From NCBI GenBank assembly GCA_008975185.1, contig BFAU01000050.1, positions 1 through 13,467 of the forward strand: DNA of 13,467 bases. The letters are read 5' to 3'. The stretch is from a bacterium MnTg04 (GTDB taxonomy: Bacteria; Pseudomonadota; Gammaproteobacteria; Steroidobacterales; MnTg04). This document shows positions 8,208 to 13,467 of this stretch, piece by piece (positions within the stretch are counted from its first letter, which is position 1; each line of letters opens with the position of its first letter). Position numbers and translations under genes: made by a program. The notes beneath the pieces were generated by a model. That model was not told where the DNA came from. It made no database searches and was given only the letters and a program-made list of their open reading frames with translations.

Positions 8208-10259
8208 TCATTCGTTGTCTTCCGGCTCTCCGCTGTGGCGCGCAAACCAGTCGAGAATATTCGCCGCCTTGGCGATCAACTGGCTGGGTCTGGCCGCGAT
8301 ACCGTGTGAGGCCCCGGGGACACGGACCAGCGCAGTATCTATTTTTCTCAGTTTCAGCGCCTGGTAAAACTGCTCGCTTTCAGAAATCGGCGTGCGCAGG
8401 TCTTGCTCACCGGTCAACAGCATGGTCGGCGTGCTCACATTGCCGACCAGCGACAAAGGCGAGCGTCGCATGTACTCGTCCTGGTGTTCCCACGGTGGGC
8501 CCGGGAACCAGTACCGGTAGACGAAACTGTAAATATCCGCGGTCAGCGCAAAGCTGTACCAGTTGATCACCGGTTTGGCAGCCACGGCCGCCCGGAAACG
8601 ATCCGTCTTGCCGACGATCCACGCGGTCAAAACGCCGCCACCGCTGCCGCCGGTTACATAAAGCTGATCCGGGTCGACATAGCCTTTCGCCAGCACTGCG
8701 TCCACACCCGACATCAGGTCATCGTAATCGTTGCCCGGGTAAGCATGATGAATCAGGTTGCCGAATTCCTGGCCATAGGAAGTGCTGCCGCGAGGGTTGG
8801 TATAGAGCACCACATAGCCCGCGCTGGCATAAAGCTGGATCTCGGCTGCAAACCGCGGCCCATAGTTGGCAAACGGTCCGCCGTGAATCTCCAGGATCAG
8901 CGGGTATTTCCTTGCCGGGTCGAATCCTGGCGGCTTGACGATCCAGCCATGCACCGGCCGTTGATCGAAACTGCTCTCGAACCAGATCTCCTCGACCTGG
9001 CCCAGTGTCTTGCGGGCAAACAAATCGTCATTGACCGCGGTCAGTTTGCGGGCCTTGCCACCGCGACCATCGACGACTGCGAGGTCGGCTGGGCGATATG
9101 CGCTGACCTGGGTGAACGCGATCCGGTCGCGACCGCCTATGCTGAAACTCGATGCGCCGTATGGTCGCCCGAGCGTCGTGCCGCCGAGTGAATCGGTTAC
9201 CCGGCGCAGTTTGCCGGACAATGACAGATACGCGATGCGCGTGTTGCCCTGGTCGTCGTACTGAAAATAAATGCCTTTGCCATCGCGACTGAAGCGCGGG
9301 TTTCGCAGGTTGCGATCGAAGTCATCGCTGAGTACCCGTGAACCCGTGCCATCGGCGTTCATGACATACAATCGGGCGTTGTCATAGCCTTGCAGGTGGT
9401 CATCGAAGCCGGTGTAGGCGATCAGCCGGCCGTTTCGCGAGATCGCCAGGCTGCCATCGGGGCCTTGACGATCGGTCAGCGCCTGGGTTTCGCCGTCATC
9501 GACGCTGATCTTGTAGATCTCGGTATTGAACGCGTCGTATTCCCAATCGTCATGTCGATTGGCGGAGATCAGGATGTGCTCGCCATCAGGTGTCCAGCGT
9601 ATGGCCGTGTCATGGTTAAAGTTTCCGCCGGTGATCTGTCGCGGCGTGCCGCCTTCGGCGGGGACGACAAAAACCTGGGTGTATCCCTGCTCGAGAAAAC
9701 CCCGGCCGTCGAAGCGATAAGTAAGGCTGTCGATCACCCTCACCGGATCCGCCCATTTCGCGCCCTTCGGCTTGGCAGGCATTTCCGCGCCGCCATTCGC
9801 TTTCTCCGGCACATGCATCGTAAAAGCCAGTTGCCGGCCGTCGGGTGACCAGGACAGATTGCCTGCGCTATGGGTCAGCCGCGTGACCCTTGCGGTCTGG
9901 CCGCTATCCAGCCAACGCAGCATTATTTCCATGCGGCCGTCGATCCGGGCCAGATAGGCCAACCGCTTGCCATCGGGCGACCAGCGCGGCGAGACGTGGC
10001 TGACCAGCCCGCTGGTCAATGGCCGCAGGTCGTCACCGTCATAGCCGATGATCCACAGGTTCGATCTCGCACGGTCATTCATGATGTCCATGAAATTGCG
10101 TACGAAGATGACTTTGTCGCCATCGGGGGAGACTTGCGGATCGCTGACGAATTCAAGATCGAACACATCACGCGCCGTGAAACGCTCGGAGGCCTGGAGC
10201 GGTGCCCCGAAAGCCGCCAGGACCAAAAGAATATTTACAGCGATCGTTCGTGCATTCAT
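8208..10259 (-). CDS. Exported S9 family peptidase (acylaminoacyl-peptidase-like)
   Basis: This is a complete 683-residue secreted serine peptidase that should degrade oligopeptides in the periplasm or outside. The N-terminus (MNARTIAVNILLVLAAFGAP, then LQA) is a Sec signal peptide, probably cleaved after LQA, and supports the ATG at 10259; the ribosome site is weak. Residues about 30-400 carry TolB-like propeller blades (WSPDGKRLAYLA, WSPDGRQLAFTM, FSRDGKGIYF). The hydrolase domain begins near LILEIHGGPFANYG. The catalytic triad is Ser539 in GGSGGG, Asp620 in GEQDLRTP and His652 in GASHGI. The nucleophile elbow has Gly where many relatives have Tyr (GGSYGG), a variant I believe also occurs in one S9C-like bacterial subgroup. 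It is convergent with the ATP-grasp gene and stands alone as a transcription unit. Confidence 0.95.
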   Translation of the reverse strand: MNARTIAVNILLVLAAFGAPLQASERFTARDVFDLEFVSDPQVSPDGDKVIFVRNFMDIMNDRARSNLWIIGYDGDDLRPLTSGLVSHVSPRWSPDGKRLAYLARIDGRMEIMLRWLDSGQTARVTRLTHSAGNLSWSPDGRQLAFTMHVPEKANGGAEMPAKPKGAKWADPVRVIDSLTYRFDGRGFLEQGYTQVFVVPAEGGTPRQITGGNFNHDTAIRWTPDGEHILISANRHDDWEYDAFNTEIYKISVDDGETQALTDRQGPDGSLAISRNGRLIAYTGFDDHLQGYDNARLYVMNADGTGSRVLSDDFDRNLRNPRFSRDGKGIYFQYDDQGNTRIAYLSLSGKLRRVTDSLGGTTLGRPYGASSFSIGGRDRIAFTQVSAYRPADLAVVDGRGGKARKLTAVNDDLFARKTLGQVEEIWFESSFDQRPVHGWIVKPPGFDPARKYPLILEIHGGPFANYGPRFAAEIQLYASAGYVVLYTNPRGSTSYGQEFGNLIHHAYPGNDYDDLMSGVDAVLAKGYVDPDQLYVTGGSGGGVLTAWIVGKTDRFRAAVAAKPVINWYSFALTADIYSFVYRYWFPGPPWEHQDEYMRRSPLSLVGNVSTPTMLLTGEQDLRTPISESEQFYQALKLRKIDTALVRVPGASHGIAARPSQLIAKAANILDWFARHSGEPEDNE

Positions 10260-10387
10260 AAGCTTACGTTTCCGGGTTTGGCGATGATCCCGCGGCTGGA
10301 CTCACAAGCCACGTTGCGGGATGTCGATATTGCCACAGCAATGGATCCGGTATGCGTTTCAGGAGGGGCAAGGGGCGGGAAAAAAGA

Positions 10388-10428
10388 ACCCGCCTGCGCG
10401 GCGGGTCCAAATATTTTTGGTTTTTTTT
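10388..10428 (+). terminator. Double hairpin with T8 run, attenuator-like
   Basis: ACCCGCC (10388-10394) pairs with GGCGGGT (10400-10406) around TGCGC. It is followed at once by CCAAA-TATT-TTTGG (10407-10420) and eight T (10421-10428). On the - strand the GC stem is followed by TTCTTTTTT, so it could terminate in both directions. No gene ends here: both flanking genes point away. It would therefore end a short leader transcript or a small RNA. Confidence 0.65.
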
Positions 10429-10492
10429 ATTATGCGGCCAATATTCACTTTGGCTGAAAGGAAAACCTGCGAATAATGATGCAGAATTCGTG

Positions 10493-10530
10493 CCGTAAGA
10501 AAGATTTATCAGGAAAACAAAGGCTTACGG
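10493..10530. repeat. 7-bp inverted repeat with 24-nt spacer
   Basis: CCGTAAG (10493-10499) and CTTACGG (10524-10530) are exact reverse complements separated by an A-rich 24-nt spacer. It lies upstream of the acetyltransferase gene and could be an operator or a loose RNA stem. Seven matching bases in a gap of this size may also be chance. Confidence 0.3.
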
Positions 10531-10668
10531 AGCGCCTAGCAAAGCCCGCGGCAGCGATTTGTAAAGAAAACCGACATTATCCGGCTCCGAGCGTCAAGAT
10601 GGCGCATAACTAACTGCCGGGCGACTTGCCTTGCGCGATTGTTGCGTGGCTTTTAGGGTAAACATTCG

Positions 10669-11277
10669 ATGATCCTGAACTTTTCGAAAGCAGATCGTGC
10701 GGAAGTTGTAGCCGTATTGTGTTCGGCTTTTCGCGACTACCCGGTGATGCGTTACGTGCTGGCGGGCAGCGTCGATCGTTACGATGCGCATCTTGCCCAA
10801 CTCATCGGTTACTACGTTGATTCGCGACTGCTGCGCGACTGGCCAGTTATTGGCATTCGTGTTCAAGGTGAGATCGTTGCCGTTGCCATGGGCAACGAGC
10901 CGGTCGCGAAGCCCGCACCGGATGAACTCAAACGTGCGTATGCGCGACTGCACGAAATTCTTAGTGAAGATGCGTTTGAGCGATTGGACGCCTTTGAGAC
11001 GGTGAGCGATCGCAACGAGCCGAAGTACCCGCATTATTTTCTCGGCATGATTGGTGTTAAACCCGCTTTTCAGGGGAAGGGCCATGCGGCGGCTTTGATC
11101 GAGGAGTTCTGTAGCTTGTCTGCAGCGGACCGTCACTCGCAAGCGGTTGTCCTGAGTACCGAAGATCCGAACAACCTGCCTTTCTATGAGAAAATGGGTT
11201 TCCGTATTGTTGCCGACGCCGAAGTCGGTGAATTGCATACCTGGTGCCTGGCAATGCCGACGCCCGGGCCAGGGTAA
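10669..11277 (+). CDS. GNAT family N-acetyltransferase
   Basis: This cytosolic enzyme of 202 residues should move an acetyl group from acetyl-CoA to an amine. The GNAT core is clear in the C-terminal half: the beta4 strand FLGMIGV (124-130), then KPAFQGKGHAAALIEEF (131-147) with the Q-G-K-G-H-A pyrophosphate loop of motif A, and NNLPFYEKMGFRI, the usual motif B helix-strand end. The substrate is unknown. The start ATG follows AGGG about 9 nt upstream, an ordinary site. The TAA stop lies in the same frame as the next gene, which begins 12 bp later, so the two are probably cotranscribed. Confidence 0.9.
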   Translation: MILNFSKADRAEVVAVLCSAFRDYPVMRYVLAGSVDRYDAHLAQLIGYYVDSRLLRDWPVIGIRVQGEIVAVAMGNEPVAKPAPDELKRAYARLHEILSEDAFERLDAFETVSDRNEPKYPHYFLGMIGVKPAFQGKGHAAALIEEFCSLSAADRHSQAVVLSTEDPNNLPFYEKMGFRIVADAEVGELHTWCLAMPTPGPG

Positions 11278-11289
11278 GGTTGGCGACTT

Positions 11290-11664
11290 TTGCTAGAGAG
11301 CTTTCGGAAATTCGCTTTGTTTCTGCGACCGGTCAGGCCGCTGGCTTTTGCCGGGCTGTTTCTTTTTGCCGCAATGTTCGCCTGGAATACGATCGGGGTC
11401 GCAGATGGATCGGGGGAACAATGGGTGATTCCGTCCATTTTGGGCTTTCTCTGGGCGCTGTCGGTGTACAGTTTCATTGCCAGCTTCCAGCATGTACCTG
11501 TCAAAGCGGATTCGCAGGCTTCATTCCTGGCAAAGTTTAGGGCTGTTTTTCGTCGCGCGCCTTACTGGGTTCTGGCATTCCTGGCGCTGACCAGCAGCGT
11601 GGCCGTTTTGGTCCTGTCGTATCGCCTGTTTTCGGTCTGGCTCCAGGATTTCGGTATTCACTAA
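11290..11664 (+). CDS. Small three-helix membrane protein, TTG start
   Basis: I do not recognise this 124-residue protein. It shows three hydrophobic stretches, about 17-36, 46-66 and 92-115, separated by short charged loops (VKADSQ, KFRAVFRR), so it is a likely inner-membrane protein. No ATG is available before residue 29. TTG at 11290, with AAGG about 9 nt upstream, is the best start and leaves all three helices intact. It follows the acetyltransferase gene by 12 bp in the same frame with a single TAA between them, so the two are probably one unit. Its stop is 38 bp from the convergent paiB-like stop, and I see no strong hairpin in that gap. The exact start is uncertain. Confidence 0.65.
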   Translation: MLESFRKFALFLRPVRPLAFAGLFLFAAMFAWNTIGVADGSGEQWVIPSILGFLWALSVYSFIASFQHVPVKADSQASFLAKFRAVFRRAPYWVLAFLALTSSVAVLVLSYRLFSVWLQDFGIH

Positions 11665-11702
11665 GCCGCCGGCCATCGACTTCAAGCCATGCATAGGTTT
11701 TG

Positions 11703-12323
11703 TCATTGCTTATTCTCACGCACCTGCCGGCGCATAAGCGCTGCCAGTTGCCGATGGTCTTTTCCCGACACCGATTCCAGGTTCGCGGCAAGGTGCTCGA
11801 CGGCGTCAGTACCCAGGTTCTGGTCGAGTTTGAATTTTGCACTCAGCGACTCCAGCGGCAGGGAAAAGCCGACGATGCCCCCCAGTTTCCTGGCAAGGTC
11901 AGCATTTCCTGCCGGTCGCCAGGGATTCGGCAGCGAAGATTCGTATTGCTGGCTAAGACGGTCAACCAGCACATACAACTCGGCTGGATCGGTAATCAGC
12001 GTGGCAACCGCCTGGACGTGAACCACGGCGTAGTTCCACGTGGGCACGGTGTCCGCCAGGTACCAGTTCGGCGACACGTATCCGTGGGGCCCCGTGAAAA
12101 CGGCGGTGCTGGCATTGCCCTCGAGGTGTTCATGATGCCTGTTTGGCCTGGCCATGTGGCCGAGCAGCCGGTTTTTCTCCCGGTCGAGCAGCAAGGGCAG
12201 GTGGGTGATGTGGCATTCATCCCCCGCCGGAGTAACCAGTGTTGCAAAACCATGATCTTCGATTACCCTCAGTGCCGCCGCGGTATCCGGCGCCGCGAAC
12301 CGCTGCGGGACATACATCGTCAT
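11703..12323 (-). CDS. paiB: PaiB-type FMN-binding protein
   Basis: At 206 residues this has the usual length of the PaiB family (FMN-binding, split-barrel fold), named for a Bacillus subtilis negative regulator of sporulation and protease genes. In Gram-negative bacteria the role is mostly unassigned. Visible family marks are MYVPQRF at the start, HITHLPLLLD, the central GHMARPN, GPHGYVSPNWY, PTWNYAVVHVQA and the C-terminal KFKLDQN (KFKLSQN in relatives). The start at 12323 forms ATGA with the stop of alaX (12320-12323), so translation is probably coupled. A second Met two codons on (MYVPQ) is the family's usual first residue and could be the real start. It may be a regulator or a flavin-dependent enzyme; the sequence does not decide. 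Confidence 0.9.
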   Translation of the reverse strand: MTMYVPQRFAAPDTAAALRVIEDHGFATLVTPAGDECHITHLPLLLDREKNRLLGHMARPNRHHEHLEGNASTAVFTGPHGYVSPNWYLADTVPTWNYAVVHVQAVATLITDPAELYVLVDRLSQQYESSLPNPWRPAGNADLARKLGGIVGFSLPLESLSAKFKLDQNLGTDAVEHLAANLESVSGKDHRQLAALMRRQVRENKQ

Positions 12324-13027
12324 CGGTCTGCCAGCTCCAGGTACACGCGGCGATTGTGCTTACCCTTTTTTTCGATTTTAGCGATGATCACCCGACCGAT
12401 CTCGCTGCTGTTTTTCACGTGGGTGCCGCCGCAGGGTTGCAAGTCGAGGTCGCCGATTTTCAGCAGCCTGATTCTGTCCGATGTACGCGGCGGTTTAACG
12501 GACAGCGTGCGGATCAGGTCCGGCCGCTTGTCCAGTTCCTCCCAGTCGGTCCAGATGGTTTCTGCCGCGTGCCCGCCAGCAATAAGCTGGTTAATTTTTT
12601 CGCTCACCGCTTCTTTGTCGACCGGCTCCTGCATGTCAAAATCGAGACGGCTTCGTCGTTCGCCGATGGAACCGCCGGTGACGCCGTAGGGGAGCGCGAC
12701 GCCGAGAAAGTGCAGGCTTGTATGCATGCGCATCAGCCGATAACGGCGCTCCCAATCGATCTCTATTTCCACTGCATCCCCTTCCGCCGGCAATTCATGA
12801 CCCGCTGCCGGCACATGCAACGCTTCACGCGTGGGGCCGTAAATGGTATCGGTAATCGGCAAGAGATGGCCGCTGGCCAGTTTGAAGATTCCGGTGTCGC
12901 CGGGCTGGCCACCGCCTCGCGGGTAAAAAACCGTTTGCTCGAGCACGATTCCGAGCTCACTGACTCGCTCCACCCTGGTTCGACAGGTCTTGCGATACGC
13001 ATCCTGCAAATACAGCAATTCGGTCAT
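12320..13027 (-). CDS. alaX: Alanyl-tRNA editing protein AlaX
   Basis: This is a free-standing trans-editing deacylase that hydrolyses mischarged Ser- or Gly-tRNA(Ala), homologous to the editing domain of alanyl-tRNA synthetase. The zinc site is complete: His102 and His106 in RMHTSLHFLG, and Cys199 and His203 in PCGGTH. The N-terminal FYPRGGGQPGDTG (34-46) is the family glycine-rich motif. I chose ATG 13027 (235 residues) over ATG 13042 because GGAG lies 6 nt before it and MTELLYLQDAY matches the usual family start. It is the first gene of a two-gene unit with paiB, overlapping by 4 bp, and diverges from the DUF2238 gene. Confidence 0.93.
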   Translation of the reverse strand: MTELLYLQDAYRKTCRTRVERVSELGIVLEQTVFYPRGGGQPGDTGIFKLASGHLLPITDTIYGPTREALHVPAAGHELPAEGDAVEIEIDWERRYRLMRMHTSLHFLGVALPYGVTGGSIGERRSRLDFDMQEPVDKEAVSEKINQLIAGGHAAETIWTDWEELDKRPDLIRTLSVKPPRTSDRIRLLKIGDLDLQPCGGTHVKNSSEIGRVIIAKIEKKGKHNRRVYLELADR

Positions 13028-13040
13028 CGTCAACTCCGGC

Positions 13041-13075
13041 ATTCATGGCGAGCCAGGCCCGGCTTTTTCATGAAT
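13041..13075. promoter_or_regulatory. Dyad between alaX and the DUF2238 gene
   Basis: ATTCATG (13041-13047) and CATGAAT (13069-13075) are exact reverse complements, with a nested AGCC (13051-13054)/GGCT (13061-13064) pair inside. The element fills much of the 93-bp divergent gap, immediately upstream of the alaX ribosome site. It could be an operator acting on both genes, or an RNA stem in the alaX leader. The regulator is unknown. Confidence 0.4.
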
Positions 13076-13120
13076 GCGATCCCGCTAAACCTATGCTATA
13101 CCCAAGCATGGAGGGAAGAA

Positions 13121-13467
13121 ATGGCTGCGCAATCGAAACAGCGTCTGATCCTGTTGGTGCTGGTGGTTATCGGCACCGCAATCAGCGGAATCAATCCGTA
13201 TGACCGCCTGACATGGTGGCTGGAAGTGGCGCCGATCCTTGTAGCCATCGCCATACTTGTACCGACGGCTGCAAACTTCCGGCTGACGCCGCTTTTGTAC
13301 TGGCTGATGGCAGTTCATGCGTTGCTGATGATGGTAGGCGGTCATTACGCCTATGCCAATGTACCGCTCGGTTTTTGGGTGCAGGATTTGTTCGATCTCG
13401 CGCGCAATAATTACGACCGTCTTGGCCATGTCCTGCAAGGTATTGTGCCGGCGATGATCGCCAGGGA
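13121..13467 (+). CDS. yjdF: DUF2238 (YjdF-type) membrane protein, 3' end missing
   Basis: The window shows the first 115 residues of a polytopic inner-membrane protein. Hydrophobic helices are visible at about 9-24, 35-52 and 57-76. The conserved segment LARNNYDRLGH (93-103) followed by LQGIVPAMIAR is the hallmark I know from the DUF2238 family, of which E. coli YjdF is a member of about 210 residues; the function is unknown. The start ATG at 13121 has a strong ribosome site, GGAGGGA, about 5 nt upstream. The ATG at 13108 is out of frame. The right edge cuts the gene. Confidence 0.85.
   Translation, partial: MAAQSKQRLILLVLVVIGTAISGINPYDRLTWWLEVAPILVAIAILVPTAANFRLTPLLYWLMAVHALLMMVGGHYAYANVPLGFWVQDLFDLARNNYDRLGHVLQGIVPAMIAR

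Larger units (their letters stand above)
10260..10668. other. 409-bp gene-free stretch between divergent genes
   Basis: No coding frame here looks real; the only longer ones extend out of the antisense of the S9 gene. The stretch holds a two-hairpin terminator-like element (10388-10428), a GGCGGG repeat that could pair with it (10374-10379), and an inverted repeat CCGTAAG/CTTACGG (10493-10499 and 10524-10530). The right-hand part (about 10430-10600) is more AT-rich than the genes. Promoters for the S9 gene (leftward) and the acetyltransferase gene (rightward) are expected here, but I could not place a convincing -35/-10 pair. I see no tRNA. Confidence 0.6.

Noticed and set aside
8403..9191. 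262-codon open frame on the + strand
   Set aside because: It is antisense to the hydrolase domain of the S9 peptidase with its intact triad. The translation looks like a GC-rich shadow.
9870..10457. 195-codon + frame reaching into the gap before the acetyltransferase gene
   Set aside because: Most of it is antisense to the S9 gene and its end runs through the terminator hairpin and T run; no ribosome site or domain.
10594..11238. 214-codon - strand frame
   Set aside because: It is antisense to the GNAT gene, whose QGKGHA motif is clear.
1..13467. CRISPR array, tRNA, rRNA, insertion sequence or phage genes
   Set aside because: I found no regularly spaced repeats, no cloverleaf with a T-loop consensus, and no transposase, integrase or phage-like protein in any frame.

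Overview
The window looks like a chromosomal segment of a Gram-negative bacterium, most likely a gammaproteobacterium. It has two lipoprotein signals with classic lipoboxes, two large S9 peptidases (one clearly exported), a DUF4382 lipoprotein, AlaX and PaiB. By eye the DNA is moderately GC-rich; I did not compute the value. The exact lineage cannot be fixed from sequence reading alone. I see no rRNA, tRNA, transposase, phage gene or CRISPR array.

Layout. (1) 2-1726 (+): the 3' part of a prolyl-oligopeptidase-family (S9) peptidase, cut by the left edge. (2) 1808-3274 (-): a DUF4382 lipoprotein convergent with it, with a strong GC hairpin between the two stops. (3) 3441-8177 (+): a compact four-gene cluster, probably one operon, diverging from the DUF4382 gene. 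In order it holds a PLP-dependent group II amino acid decarboxylase, a phospholipase D-like lipoprotein broken by a +1 frameshift near 5613, an HExxH zinc metallopeptidase-like protein, and a D-Ala-D-Ala-ligase-like ATP-grasp enzyme overlapping the previous gene by 4 bp. (4) 8208-10259 (-): a complete exported S9 peptidase, convergent with the ATP-grasp gene across a perfect 9-bp stem hairpin. (5) 10260-10668: a 409-bp gene-free stretch with an attenuator-like set of hairpins and a T8 run. (6) 10669-11664 (+): a GNAT acetyltransferase followed by a small three-helix membrane protein that starts with TTG. (7) 11703-13027 (-): alaX and a paiB-like gene, overlapping by ATGA. (8) 13121-13467 (+): the start of a DUF2238 (YjdF-type) membrane protein, divergent from alaX, cut by the right edge.

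How the genes may work together. The two S9 peptidases suggest an organism that degrades peptides. AlaX clears mischarged tRNA(Ala). The four-gene cluster combines amine formation, a lipoprotein PLD-fold protein, a zincin and an ATP-dependent carboxylate ligase. I cannot assign it to a known pathway, and it is the most interesting unit here. The function proposed for it as a set is inference only.
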